Assembly (NCBI GenBank): GCA_009823505.1
Contig: VZQC01000565.1
Coordinates: 1,029,115 to 1,093,114 of the forward strand
DNA length: 64,000 nt
Reading direction: 5' to 3'
Source: Rhizomys pruinosus
Lineage: Eukaryota; Chordata; Mammalia; Rodentia; Spalacidae
The notes beneath the pieces were generated by a model. The model had not been told where the DNA came from. It did not search any database and saw only the letters and a list, made by a program, of their open reading frames with translations. Positions 1-10,812 of the stretch are shown here, piece after piece. Position 1 is the stretch's first letter; every line of letters starts with the position of its first letter. The translations under genes were made by a program, and so were the position numbers.

Positions 1-2
1 AC

Positions 3-734
3 TCACCCATTCAAGAGGAAAGGAATGGAAAAAGCCTCAGAAGCAGAATGGAGGAAGCAGAACAAAGAATATCAGACCTGGAAGATAACACAGAACGACT
101 AAAAACTTCAAGGAAAGATTATGAAAAATTTAAAAATACACAAAAATGGAACAACTAGGAGCTGTGGGACACTATGAAAAGATCAAACCTCCACATCATA
201 GGAATAGAGGAAGGAGAAGAATCCCAAGAGAATGGTATTGATCAGATCTTCAACAGAATAATAGATGAAAACTTCCCCAAACTAAAAAAAGACAAACCAA
301 TACCAATACAAGAAGCACATAGAACTCCAAACAGACAAGATCAGAAAAGAAATTCTCCACGCCACATCATAGTTAAAATGCTAGACACCCAAAACAAAGA
401 CAAAATCCTTAAAGCCACAAGAGAAAAACAACAAGTGACCTATAAGGGGAAACCTATCAGAATTACAACTGACTTCTCAATGCAAACTATGAAAGCAAGA
501 AGAACCTGGAGCAAAGCATTCCCAGTGTTAAGGGACAATAGATGCCAACCCAGGTTACTATACCCAGCAAAAATGTCAATTATAGTTGAAGGAGAGAGAA
601 AAATCTTCCATGACATAAACAACTTGAAAGAATACATGTCCGGAAAACCAACCCTTCAGAGAATACTTGAAGCAATTCAAAGAACAGAAGAAAGGAGCAA
701 CCAACCCCAGGCACCTAGAAAGAGAAATCAATAA
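3..734 (+). pseudogene. L1 ORF1p, C-terminal part, with a nonsense codon
   Basis: ORF1p is the RNA-binding nucleic-acid chaperone of L1. Frame 3 reads from the window edge through the end of the coiled coil (EEAEQRISDLEDNTERL), then the RRM and C-terminal domain, and stops at 734. A TAG codon at 156-158 interrupts it just before ELWDTMKRSNL. The second L1 of the window has CAG at the matching place (about 45538), so this looks like a single Q-to-stop change. The longest ATG-initiated piece, 174-734 (186 aa), is an internal fragment and not a natural start. Confidence 0.88.
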
Positions 735-775
735 AAGCATAACTGCAGAAGTAGAAACCTAAATCAAAACCGCAG

Positions 776-3700
776 ATGGATAATAAGGCAAAAGGAAGCA
801 ACACAAACCTATCAGTCATAACCTTAAATATTAATGGACTAAATTCCCCAATCAAAAGACATAGACTGGGAGACTGGATTAGGAAACAGAATCCATCGAT
901 ATGCTGTCTACAAGAAACACATCTTACCTTCAAGGACAGGCACCACCTTAAAGTGAAGGGATGGAAAAAAATATTCCAAGCAAATGGTACCAAAAAGAAA
1001 GCAGGTGTTGCTATTTTAATATCGGATAAAATAGACTTCAAAGTAAAAGAAATCAGAAGAGACAAAGAAGGCCATTACATTTTCATCAAAGGAACAATCC
1101 ACCAAGAAGATTTCACAATTATGAATATATATGCCCCAAATTCTGGTGCACCAAACTTTATAAAGACAATTCTCCAGGACCACAAGTCACAGACTAACCC
1201 CAGCACACTCATAGTGGGAGATTTCAATACCCCACTGAGTCCTTTGGATAGGTCAACAGGACAAAAAATAAACAGAGAGACATCTGAACTGAACGATATG
1301 ATACACCAAATGGACCTCATAGACCTCTACCGAACATTCCATCCTAATACCAGAGAATACACTTTCTACTCAGCACCCCACGGAACATTCTCCAAAATCG
1401 ACCACATCCTGGGACACAGAAGAAACCTCTACAAATACAAAAAGATTGAAATAATTTCATGCATCCTGTCAGACCACAGTGCAATGAAGCTCAACATCAA
1501 CACCAGGACAAGCCCTCCTGCCTACAAGAACACATGGAGACTAAACAACACACTCTTGAATAATGAATGGGTCAAGGAAGAGATAAAGAAAGAAATAAAA
1601 ACATTCCTGGAACTGAATGACAATGACAATACAACACAACAAAACTTATGGGATACCTTAAAAGCAGTCCTAAGAGGGAAATTTATAGCCCTGGGTGCCT
1701 ACATTAGAAAAACAGAAAGAGCACAAGTGAATGATCTAACACTACAGCTAAAAGCACTTGAGAGGCAACAACAGATGAACCCTAAACGCAACAGACAGGA
1801 AGAAATAACAAAAATCAGAGCAGAAATCAATGAAATAGAAACAAAGAAAACAATACAAAAAATCAATGAAGCCAAAAGTTGGTTCTTTGAAAGAATAAAC
1901 AAGATAGACAGACCTCTAGCCCAGTTAACAAAAAGAAAGAAGGAACAACTCCAAATCAATACAATCTGTGATGAAAAGGGAAATATCACAACGGACAAGG
2001 AAAAGATCAAGAAAATTATATGGGAATATTACAAGAACCTATATTCTACCAAGTTTGAAAATCTAGAAGAAATGGATGAATATCTGAAATCTTGGGAATC
2101 ACCAAAGCTTGGCCAAGAGGAGACCAGCAGCTTAAACAGACCCATAACATATGAAGAAATAGAGGATGTAGTAAGAAGCCTCCCAACTAAAAAAAGCCCA
2201 GGCCCAGACGGTTTCACAGCAGAATTCTATAAAACATTTCAAAAAGACCTACAACCATTATTTCTGAAACTGTTTAGAAGTATACAATCAGAGGGAACTC
2301 TCCCAAATTCCTTCTATGAAGCCAACATCACTCTATTACCAAAACCAGGCAAAGATACAACCAAAAAGGAGAATTATAGACCCATCTCCCTCATGAACAC
2401 AGATGCCAAAATTCTAAACAGAATACTGGCAAATCGCATACAGACCCACATCAAGAAGATCATCCATCATGACCAAGTTGGATTCATACCAGAGATGCAG
2501 GGATGGTTCAACATACGAAAATCAATAAACATCATCAAACACATAAACGGAATCAAAGACAAAAACCACACCATCATCTCAATTGATGCTGAAAAAGCCT
2601 TTGACAAAATCCAGCATCCCTTCATGCTTAAAGTCCTAGAAGGAATTGGATTGGAGGGATCATTCCTCAATGTAATCAAAGCCATATACAGGAAACCCAC
2701 AGCCAATATCATCCTAAATGGGGAAATGACAGAAACATTCCCTTTAAAGGTAGGAACTCGGCAAGGCTGCCCCCTATCACCACTCCTCTTCAATATAGTG
2801 CTTGAAACACTTGCTAGAGCAATAAGGCAAGAAAAGGATATTAAAGGAGTACTAATTGGAAAAGAGGAAGTCAAACTATCCCTATTTGCTGATGATATGA
2901 TTGTTTACTTAAGGGATGCAAAAAACTCCACCAGAAAACTCCTAGAAACGATTAACAGCTTCAGCAAAGTGGCAGGATACAAAATTAACCTTAGAAAATC
3001 AATGGCCTTTCTTTACACCAAGAACAAGCAACTGGAGAAAGAATTCAAAGAGACCTTCCCACTCACAATAGCCTCAAAAACAATAAGATACCTAGGAACA
3101 AACCTAACCAAAGACACCAAAGACCTCTACAACAAAAATTTTAAACCCTTAAAGAAAGAAATTGAAGAAGACCTCAGAAGATGGAAAAACCTCCCATGCT
3201 CATGGATTGGGAAAATTAACATTGTAAAAATGTCCATTTTACCAAAACTCTTGTATAGATTTAATGCAATCCCAATCAAAATCCCCAAGAGTTTCTTCAC
3301 AGGCTTGGAAACAAAAGTTCTTAAATTCATTTGGAAAAACAAAAGACCCCGAATAGCCAAATCAATCCTGAGTGAAAAGAGCTACACAGGAGGGATCTCT
3401 ATACCAGATTTTAAACTATACTACAGGGCTATAGTCATAAAAACAGCCTGGTACTGGCACAAAAACAGACCTGTTGACCAATGGAACAAAACCGAAGATC
3501 CAAATCTGAGCACATACAATTTCAGCCATCTCATATTTGACAAGGGGGCCAAGAAACCACAATGGAGAAAAGACAGCATCTTCAGCAAGTGGTGTTGGCA
3601 AAACTGGATCACCACTTGTAGAAGAATGAAATTAAACCCCTACCTCTCACCCTGTACAAAAGTCAACTCCAGATGGATTAAAGACCTCAACGTGAAACCC

Positions 3701-3994
3701 CAAACTCTGAAGGTGATAGAAGAAAAAGTTGGCAGCAGACTACAAGACATAGGCATAGGAAAAGACTTCCTAAATCAGACAGCAGCTGCACAAGAATTAA
3801 GGTCGACAATTGACAAATGGGACCTCATTAAACTCAAAAGCTTCTGTACATCAAAAGAAACAATCAAGGAAGTGAAGAGAAATCCCACAGAGTGGGAGGA
3901 AACCTTCATCACAGAAACATCTGACAAAGCATTGATTTCCAGAATATATAAACTACTCAAAAAACAAAGAAAAAAGAAAACAAAAACTCAATAG
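776..3994 (+). CDS. L1 ORF2p, endonuclease and reverse transcriptase, C-terminus lost
   Basis: ORF2p nicks target DNA and reverse-transcribes L1 RNA at the nick. The frame is open for 1072 codons against about 1275 in a typical mammalian ORF2p. It starts at the usual place 41 bp after ORF1. The AP-endonuclease landmarks are present in order: LNINGL near residue 18, QETHL with Glu47, [20 protein letters not shown] and SDHS. The reverse transcriptase has [23 protein letters not shown] and the catalytic FADD at residues 704-707 (2885-2896). The frame runs into a stop at 3992-3994, where the sequence differs by small indels from the matching part of the copy at 47590. By sight the EN and RT domains look catalytically complete, but the cysteine-rich C-terminus is separated. 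Confidence 0.92.
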   Translation: MDNKAKGSNTNLSVITLNINGLNSPIKRHRLGDWIRKQNPSICCLQETHLTFKDRHHLKVKGWKKIFQANGTKKKAGVAILISDKIDFKVKEIRRDKEGHYIFIKGTIHQEDFTIMNIYAPNSGAPNFIKTILQDHKSQTNPSTLIVGDFNTPLSPLDRSTGQKINRETSELNDMIHQMDLIDLYRTFHPNTREYTFYSAPHGTFSKIDHILGHRRNLYKYKKIEIISCILSDHSAMKLNINTRTSPPAYKNTWRLNNTLLNNEWVKEEIKKEIKTFLELNDNDNTTQQNLWDTLKAVLRGKFIALGAYIRKTERAQVNDLTLQLKALERQQQMNPKRNRQEEITKIRAEINEIETKKTIQKINEAKSWFFERINKIDRPLAQLTKRKKEQLQINTICDEKGNITTDKEKIKKIIWEYYKNLYSTKFENLEEMDEYLKSWESPKLGQEETSSLNRPITYEEIEDVVRSLPTKKSPGPDGFTAEFYKTFQKDLQPLFLKLFRSIQSEGTLPNSFYEANITLLPKPGKDTTKKENYRPISLMNTDAKILNRILANRIQTHIKKIIHHDQVGFIPEMQGWFNIRKSINIIKHINGIKDKNHTIISIDAEKAFDKIQHPFMLKVLEGIGLEGSFLNVIKAIYRKPTANIILNGEMTETFPLKVGTRQGCPLSPLLFNIVLETLARAIRQEKDIKGVLIGKEEVKLSLFADDMIVYLRDAKNSTRKLLETINSFSKVAGYKINLRKSMAFLYTKNKQLEKEFKETFPLTIASKTIRYLGTNLTKDTKDLYNKNFKPLKKEIEEDLRRWKNLPCSWIGKINIVKMSILPKLLYRFNAIPIKIPKSFFTGLETKVLKFIWKNKRPRIAKSILSEKSYTGGISIPDFKLYYRAIVIKTAWYWHKNRPVDQWNKTEDPNLSTYNFSHLIFDKGAKKPQWRKDSIFSKWCWQNWITTCRRMKLNPYLSPCTKVNSRWIKDLNVKPQTLKVIEEKVGSRLQDIGIGKDFLNQTAAAQELRSTIDKWDLIKLKSFCTSKETIKEVKRNPTEWEETFITETSDKALISRIYKLLKKQRKKKTKTQ

Positions 3995-4562
3995 ATGGAG
4001 CAAAGAACTGAACAGAGACTTCACAAGTGAAGAATTAGAGATGTCTGAGAAACACCTCAAGAAGTGTTCAACATCACTAATCATTAAGGAAATGCAAATG
4101 AAAACCACTTTAAGATATCATCTTACTCCAATAAGACTGGCTAGGATCAAAAAAACAAATGATACCAAGTGCTGGAGAGGTTGTGGGGGAAAGGGGAACA
4201 CTCATCCACTGCTGGTGGGAATGTAAACTCTTACAGCCTCTATGGAAAGCAGTGTGGAGAACCCTTGGAAGACTTGGAATGAACTTGCCACCCGACCCAG
4301 CATGTACCCTCAAGACTTATGCCACCACAGAGATACATGCATGGCCATGATTATTGCAGCTCTCTTCACAATAGCAAGGAGCTGGAACCAACCTAAATGC
4401 CCCTCAACTGACGAGTGGATAGAGAAAATGTGGTACCTCTACACATTGGAGTTTTATGCAGCAGTAAGGAAAGATGACATCACAAGCTTTGCAGGAAAAT
4501 GGCTGGAGCTAGAGGACATCATGCTGAGTGAAGTAAAACAGTCCCAGAAAAACAAACGATGA
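3995..4562 (+). pseudogene. L1 ORF2p C-terminal region, frameshifted
   Basis: The rest of ORF2p is present in pieces. Residues matching EKHLKKCSTSLIIKEMQ and CWRGCG lie in 4041-4190, HCWWECK-type sequence follows near 4204, and FTIARSWNQPKCPSTDEW to the end of the protein lies in 4290-4562. Compared with the copies at 25800 and 47700 there is one extra G in the run near 4186, and about 15 nt are missing near 4300. With the lesion near 3985, at least three indels separate this region from the main ORF. Confidence 0.85.
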
Positions 4563-4600
4563 ATGCTATCCCTCATCTGTGGATGCTAGTGCCAATTACC

Positions 4601-5993
4601 CAGTTTGAAGAGTGTAGGAGGGAATGATGATTGTACTGCTGGAATTCTAATGACCTTCCCTTGTCTTATGGATACGTTCACAACACAAGGCAAACCCCTT
4701 GATCTTGACTTGATTAATAGGAATGTGAAGGGGAAGAAAGTGTCTCATCATGGAGTCTCCCTGGAAGATGTAAATGCTTCGTGGGCACAGGAGAGTAAGT
4801 ATGAGAATGGGAGGTGCACAGGTGAGTAAGAGCACTGCCCACTATCTTTCTTCTAGTAGATTCCCAATGTCCCACCACACAGTTCTTTTCCTACCCAACA
4901 GAATGCAATGTGGATTTTGGACCCCAAAGTACTATGCGCTGCTTTTATTACTTGGTCAGTTAGATCAACACTAAACAAGGTGACTACTTGGGTCAGTACC
5001 TTCTTTTCCTAGAATTTAAAAGCAAAACTTGTTAAGGGATCATGTAATTGATTTTTCTTGGCAAATTTCCAGCATGCAATTGATTGTTACCATGGATACC
5101 AAAGAAAATAAGGCACATTTCTGACAAATAGACCATTTTGTAATTGAGTCCAGATACAAATGTCTAGGATTTGGGGCACTTGTTTGCTTTCTGGTTTGGA
5201 TATTTGAAGGAAAACCATACATTTTTCATGGGAGACATTTCTTTGGGCTGGGAGATGTTTAATTAAATCCCACATCAAATCAATCAGATGCTTAGATATC
5301 CTAAATTAATGGCTTGGTGTTCTATGCTTTCATAGGAACATTCCTTTATGTTTGTAAGTTAATAGTTTGAAACATACTTATGGATTCTTTATAGTTTAAA
5401 AAAATGTGAAGAGACTCTCTTAAGTGCTTGAATTCACATGCTGTCCAAATGAAAGCCTGGAGACCTGAGGTCATCCCTGGGCAAATAGATCAGTAGAAAT
5501 CCTGAGAAATATGTTTGATTCTGCTAGAAAGCAATATTTACAAAGAAAACCAAGGAGAACAGAGAAGTTACCTGTGCTCCTTTGTTCTATCACTTGTTTT
5601 ACCTTCAGTGAAGAATTGCTTCATGGAAAACCTTAGTGACAATTCTATGTGTTTGTTACTGTTTACATTTATAATAAATGATATCTCTAGTTCCAAAATC
5701 CCCCCTTCTTCCCAGTCTTGACAACCCTTTATAATCAGCTTGGCACATAGATCAAACATGTTTTTGTAAGAGTACAGTATCTGTCCCATGTGTTTGCTGT
5801 TTTCATATGCATTTATTCCTTATTCCTACATCAGGCTGTCACTTTGTACCTGCAGCTGCTTCTTGCTTCTCTCTGTTGACACCAGGATAGATAGACTCAC
5901 TGTCTGGTTTGTTGTTTTCCTATTGGTTGTAACAGCTGATTTCCTTCTTACAGAGTAAAGTAAGGCTAACAGAAAGATAACTCACAAGGAACC
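4601..5993 (+). other. Unassigned DNA upstream of the olfactory receptor pseudogene
   Basis: I recognise no repeat family, exon or RNA gene in this 1.4 kb. It is AT-rich with only short ORFs. The last 50 bp may hold a 5' UTR splice acceptor of the receptor gene, listed separately. Confidence 0.5.
5939..5953 (+). promoter_or_regulatory. Candidate 3' splice site in front of the olfactory receptor ORF
   Basis: A short pyrimidine tract ends in CAG at 5951-5953, 40 bp before the ATG at 5994. Olfactory receptor genes typically have a single coding exon preceded by one or more non-coding exons joined just upstream of the ATG, so the position fits. This rests on motif and position only. Confidence 0.35.
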
Positions 5994-6932
5994 ATGTCAG
6001 GGATCAATTTTAGCAGCCCAGGTGGTTTCACCCTTCTGGGCTTCTCTGACCAGCCCCAGCTGGAGACGGCTCTTCTTTTGGTCATCTCTGTCATCTACAT
6101 TGACTCTTATAGGGAACACAATGATCATACTCATGTCATTCTTGAACCCCAAACTCCACACACCCATGTACTTCTTCTTCTCCAACCTCTCCTTCCTGGA
6201 CCTCTGTTTTACGATGAGCATCGTCCCCCAGATACTATGGGGGAAAATGCTCGTCGTAAGGGCCCAGAGAAGATGATCAGCTATGCTGGCTATGTGATCC
6301 AGCTGTTCATTTCTCTGGGACTGGGCTCCACAGAGTGTATCCTGCTGACAGTGATGGCCTCTGACCGCTTCAACGCTATCTGCCGATCCCTGCAATATGG
6401 GGTCATCATGCACCCAAAGTTCCTCAGGCAACTGGCAGCTTTGGCATGGATCAGTGGTTTGGGGGAGTCCACAATTCAGACTTCCCTGGTATTCCAGTTG
6501 CCTCTGTGCAACCATCACAGGATGGATGACTTTATCTGTGAAGAGCCTGCCCTGATTAAAATCGCCTGTGGGGGCCCAACTTTCCTGGAAAATGAGCTCT
6601 CTGTAGATATCGTTCTCTATGTGGTGATTCCCCTGGGACTTATTCTGATCTCCTATGCCTGCATTGTTAGGAGTGTACTGAGGATTAAGTCCACAGAAGG
6701 CAGGAGGAAAGCATTCGGTACCTGTGGGTCACACCTGATTGTCGTGCTTTTGTTCTTTGGAACTATTTTTGTCTACATTCAACCCAAGAGCAAGTACACA
6801 CAGAATCACACAAAATTCCTCACACTTTTCTACACTGTAGTGACACTCTCACTTAATTCTTTGATCTACACCTTAAGAAACAAGGAAGTTAAGTGGGCCA
6901 TAAGAAAGTTGCTGACCAGAGACTCAAGCTAG
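5994..6932 (+). pseudogene. Olfactory receptor pseudogene, family-2-like, two offsetting frameshifts
   Basis: This is a seven-helix odorant GPCR gene copy. One frame is open for 312 codons, but codons in about 6107-6265 only make receptor sequence ([30 protein letters not shown]) in the next frame. A first indel near 6105 and a second near 6240-6265, where about 20 nt have no family counterpart, cancel out. TM1 end, TM2 and the first loops are therefore scrambled while the C-terminal two thirds is in frame. Further damage to hallmarks: the conserved TM3-start cysteine is Tyr (ISYAGYVIQL), the DRY motif is DRF (MASDRFNAICR), and the TM7 NPxxY is NSxxY (LNSLIYTLRN). CEEPALIKIACG, KAFGTCGSH and an N-terminal glycosylation site (NFS) remain. 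The family-2 assignment rests on the TM3-TM6 wording and is tentative. Confidence 0.9.
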
Positions 6933-7057
6933 TGAGAGATAAGAAACTTCACCAAACATCATGAGACATGGGGCAGTTTAAGGTACTGTGTAATTACTGT
7001 TACTGTTTTCATTATCAGTGTCCATAGCAAAAATTCCTAAATAAAAGCAGTTGGGAA

Positions 7058-7477
7058 GTTTTAAAAAAAATAAATAAAATAAAATAAAATAGCTACACCT
7101 GCTTTCTTTTTGGTATAGTTTGCTTGGAATATTTTTTCCAACCCTTCACCTTAAGTTGGTGCCTATCAAGAGTGAGATGGGTTTCCTGTAGACAGTATAT
7201 AGATGTATTCTCTTTCCTATCCAATCTCCCAGTCTATATCTTTTGTTTGGGGAGTTTAGTCCATTAATATTTAAGGTTATAATTGAAAGATGTGTGTTTC
7301 TTCCTTTCACCTTATTATCCATATGTATTTTTGGCCTAGGCTTCTACTTCTGCAGTTATGTGTGGCCACACAAGACAATGATTCAATTATCCAACAATCC
7401 ACCTGGCTGAAGTGCCCAGCCCCTACCTGTGCTTATAGTGGTCCTGTGAAAACCCCCAATCTAAGCTCTGTGCACTC
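7058..7477 (-). mobile_element. L1 fragment: 5' promoter monomer joined directly to the ORF1/ORF2 junction
   Basis: Read on the minus strand, the fragment begins with a partial 5' UTR monomer (GAGTGCACAGAGC). It matches the L1 at 44419 up to CATTGTCTTGTGTGGC. It then continues without ORF1 into the intergenic CATAACTGCAGAAGTAG and the ORF2 endonuclease start, ending near 7092 in an expanded (TAAAA)-type tract on the plus strand. All of ORF1 is missing. It lies immediately next to the A-rich end of module X, in the same orientation, as if inserted in that tail. No 3' end or poly(A) is present. Confidence 0.75.
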
Positions 7478-8756
7478 TTATTTTTTTCTTTTCACAGGAA
7501 GACAGAAACAATATAAAAGGACAATAACAAAACAAAGAAAAAAAAGAAAACAAAAGTGGGGGAATTTCCGTTTCTTATTCTGGTGAAATAAAGAATCAAT
7601 CTGCAGGGCTTGGTATGTAATTCTTCTCTCCCCCCCTTTTTTCCCGTTCTTTTCTTTCTTCTTTTCCTACTCTTTCAGGGGTACCAAAAGGATATGTATT
7701 TACTAGATAGTCCAGGAAGTCTTGAGTTCTCAGCTGAGAAAAAGTCTGGTTAATTTGGGCGAGTTTCATCCCTAAACTGCCTAGTCAATTTCTAGGTCCT
7801 GTTATGTTACCCTCTGAAAAGGGTTTCTTCAATCCCCAGAAGGGAATCAGGATGCTGACCAAACTGACTTCTTCCATGCTGAAAAAGGGACATTGGATGT
7901 GCCAACTGGGGTATCCCCCATTCAGCAGGTCAATCTAAAAGACCCTCAAGCATAACAATAGAGGGAAAAAAATCCTTGACTGGTGCAAGTGAAAGTGAAA
8001 TGAAGGAAGGAGTAGTTAGGTACATGATCTAGGCAGGGGATCAGAAGAAGTAAGAGCAGGGTGAATTCAAATGTCCAACTTAAAAGTTCATTAGAATTAC
8101 TTGAACAGGGGTTTCAAAATGTCCATTTATTAGTTTTCTCCTGTTCATCTGCCCATAATGTCTGGACTCAGAATCTGCTTTTCAGGCATTTTAACAGTCA
8201 GGATATGAGTTTTCACTTAGTCTAGAAAGAAGGAGAAAATTTTATTATTGAGCATTAATTAACAATAGTGGACTTGTCCTTTGGTTGCAGGTGACACAAC
8301 TCTGTTACTCAAGGCCAAGATCTAAGGTTTTTATTACCCTTTAACATTATTTCATTTAACTTTACACTCAGTATGTAGAGGCACAATTTTTAAGGCTTTA
8401 AACAAAATAGATTGACTATCTTTTGATTATACTTTCTTTTTGGGTGCTTAAATCCACACAATTACTCTGGATTAACCAAGGTTTGTTTTCTCAAGGTCAT
8501 TTGAGGTTCTGGTCTTCAGAGGGCATTCAGGTTTTCAAAGGGAGGAGTGCCTGGCTCCTTCTGACCATTCTTAACCAGTTCTATTTACCAAAGACAAGGT
8601 CAGATCTTGCTAGACCAGGCTTTCTGTTGGAGCACAAGGTGACTTTCCTTTATATTGAGCTTCCTCTTTATAGACTGGACACTGGGTAGGGTTCTGTTAG
8701 AGGATCTCCAAGACCGTACTGCACAGGAAGACTGATGATTCACAATTACAGAACAG
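7478..8756 (-). mobile_element. Module X, 3' two-thirds, of an L1-X chimera
   Basis: The sequence aligns by eye along its length with 36946-38200 (minus) and 50000-51240 (plus). It includes a TATA-like TCTATAAAG-type stretch on the minus strand near 8661-8678 and the purine-rich end with A runs at 7478-7560. At 8756 it meets L1 ORF1 sequence directly. Compared with the copy at 36897-41165 it has lost the first half of X and the start of ORF2. No ORF of note. The nature of X is unknown to me. Confidence 0.7.
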
Positions 8757-9498
8757 ATTTTTATTTTCATAGTGGTAGCATCGTTTTGTTTTCTGGTGTT
8801 GATTAGTTGTAGTTATCTCTGCCCCCTGCTCTTTGTATTGCTTGAAGTAGTCTCTGAAAGGATGGCTTATTGGAGAGGAATTACCTCAACTTATTTATAT
8901 CATGGAACATTTTCCTTTCTTCTTCAATTATAATAGACATTTTTGCTGGATAAATACTCTGGATTGGCATCCCAGTATTTCAGAACTGTGAATATTTTAG
9001 ACCAAGCTCTTCTGGCTTTCTTCATCTGCATTGAGAAATCAGGTGTAATTCAGTTAGGTTTTCCTTTGTGGGTAACTTGTTTTTCTTTTGCAGCCCTCAG
9101 TGTACTTTCTTTGCTTTGAACATCTTGTGTTTTTACTGTGATATGACGTGGAGAATTTCTTTTCTTTTTTTTTTTTCTTCTGCTTGGTGTTCTATATGCT
9201 TCTAATACTTATATAGATGTCTCTCACTTTAATTTGGGAAAATTTTCCTCTAAAATTTTGTTGAAGACCTGAGCCATATAGGTATCCTATGAGTTTTCTT
9301 CCTCTTCAATCTGTATAATTTGTAGGTTTGGTTTTTTTCATAATATGCCACAGTTCCTGGTTATTACATTCTTGTGCTTTAAAAAATTTTTCATAATTGT
9401 TACTTGATTTATCCAATTCTTCCATATTATTTTCCAATCTTGATATTTTATTTTCTATTTCATCCATTCTATTATTAAGAGTTTCGCCTATCTTTTTC

Positions 9499-10241
9499 TT
9501 TTTTTTTTTAATATTTTTTTTTTGTCTTTTCAAGACAGGGTCTCCCTCTAGCCCCAGCTGTCCTGGAACTCACTCTGTAGACCAGGCTGGCCTTGAACTC
9601 ACAAAGATCCACCTGCCTCTGCCTCCCGAGTGCTAAGATTAAAGGCGTGCACCACCACGCCTGGCTTAATTTATTTTTTATTTTTTATTTATTTTTATTT
9701 TTTTCTATTAATTCTTTATTTTTTTTCATTTTTGAACAATAAGTAAGAATTTATGAGTACAAGCATCCTTCATGTAAAACCAATTTGCAAGCAGTTGTGC
9801 CCAAACCCACACAACCCAAGGGTCCCATCATCCAGCTGGGGGGGCTTGTATGTTCAATGAAGATGATCAAATAAGTGTCCAGACTATATTGTTGTAGTTT
9901 TGCCATTCACCCCAATCGCAGCCCTTACATTCTACAACGTCCTCTCTTCTGCAGATTGTTCCCTAGGCTTAGAAAAGGGGCACAGGTGGATGAGAAGCAA
10001 AATTGTCTACTTTTTCTGGTGCTGTTGTTTTGGACTCTGATCAATTCTGGCTGTTTCCTTTCATGGGATGACAGTTTGTCCAGGAATAATTCTACTAATG
10101 AAGCACAGGCAATTAGATATATAGGTATTTAAGCAGTACTAATTGTTATGGTAGTTTACTTTTGTATAGACACAGATGTTTGGATGGTATGTTAATCCAT
10201 GAATTACGTTGTTTTTTTTTTTTCTGTAAATTATGACAGGG
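9499..10241 (-). mobile_element. Retroposed insert of unknown origin plus B1, flanked by a 15-bp TSD
   Basis: ORF1 homology stops at 9498 and resumes at 10242. The flanks carry TCGCCTATCTTTTTC (9484-9498) and TCGCCTATCCTTTTC (10242-10256), 14 of 15 identical, which is a typical L1-mediated TSD. On the minus strand the insert has about 570 bp that I do not recognise, then an A-rich stretch, a B1, and a terminal A-rich tail at 9499-9516. The B1 probably landed in the tail of the older insert. Confidence 0.65.
9516..9666 (-). repeat. B1 SINE
   Basis: On the minus strand it reads from GCCAGGCGTGGTGG through CAGCCTGGTCTACAGAG to CCCTGTCTTGAAAAGAC and an A-rich tail. This is a full-length 7SL-derived B1 with the pol III A and B box region. 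Confidence 0.92.
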
Positions 10242-10671
10242 TCGCCTATCCTTTTCAAATTGTGGAATGTTGCATTTCTTTGTTCATTTAAACTTGAATT
10301 TCCTTCAGTGTTTCTATATCTTTTGTGATTTCATTCAACAATTTGTCATTGTCCTCTTTCAATTTATCCCTGTCTTCTTTTAGGTCCTGGGCTTCCTTGT
10401 TGAGTCCCTCAACTCCTTAATTTCTCTAATGATGTTCATAATTGTTCTTTTGAGATCTGTATCTTGAGTTATATCCAAGGGGTCTTCACTAGACAGCTCT
10501 TGAACAGGGGTATTAGTATTTAGCAGAAATCTATATGAGTTTTTCTTTCATTAAGCTTTAGGCATTTGGGTAGCTTCTATTTGTAGTGGTTCTAATGTGA
10601 AGCTTAGCTGTTTATTGAGCTGACACCAATTTTGGATATATTCTTCAGGTGTTTGTTGACATTGTGTTTAC

Positions 10672-10711
10672 TTGTTTGTTTGTTTGTTTGTTTGTTTGTT
10701 TTGTTTGTTTT
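10672..10711. repeat. (TTTG)n microsatellite
   Basis: About ten TTTG units occur at the tail side of the adjacent minus-strand B1, so it probably grew from the SINE tail. Confidence 0.9.
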
Positions 10712-10812
10712 GAGACAGTCTCCCTGCAGTCCTGGAACTCTCTCTATGTAGATCAGGCTGCTTCTGCCTCCCGAGTACTGGGATTAAAGGCAGGCACAAC
10801 CATGCCTGGCAA
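10700..10812 (-). repeat. B1 SINE with internal deletion
   Basis: On the minus strand it begins GCCAGGCATGGTTGTGCC and ends in the GAGACTGTCTCAAAA end. About 40 bp around the GGCCAGCCTGG block are missing. Confidence 0.82.

Larger units (their letters stand above)
1..4600 (+). mobile_element. L1 (LINE-1) retrotransposon, 5' end outside the window
   Basis: The segment holds the end of ORF1, a 41-bp spacer and most of ORF2 in standard L1 order. Homology to the other L1 copies of the window (for example 47490-48200) runs up to the end of ORF2 and then stops near 4600. The usual 3' UTR, G-rich tract and poly(A) seen in the other copies are missing. The 3' end was therefore lost by deletion or rearrangement, or this copy has a UTR I do not recognise. 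The long open ORF2 points to a fairly young insertion, although several lesions make it non-functional. Confidence 0.93.
8757..10610 (-). pseudogene. L1 ORF1 region, diverged subfamily, interrupted by an insertion
   Basis: On the minus strand this region carries ORF1 remnants: the coiled-coil wording NNRMDEIENKISRLENNMEELDKSS (near 9400-9480) and sequence matching the ORF1 start at 41050 (10430-10530). The RRM and C-terminal parts are at 8760-9390. It matches the ORF1 part of the chimera at 40080-41160 better than the L1 ORF1 of the window start. A retroposed insert occupies 9499-10241. Many stops and indels are present. Confidence 0.75.

Noticed and set aside
715..4313. Many antisense frames over the first L1
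   Set aside because: Shadows of ORF1 and ORF2 on the other strand; no L1 antisense ORF of known type is recognisable.
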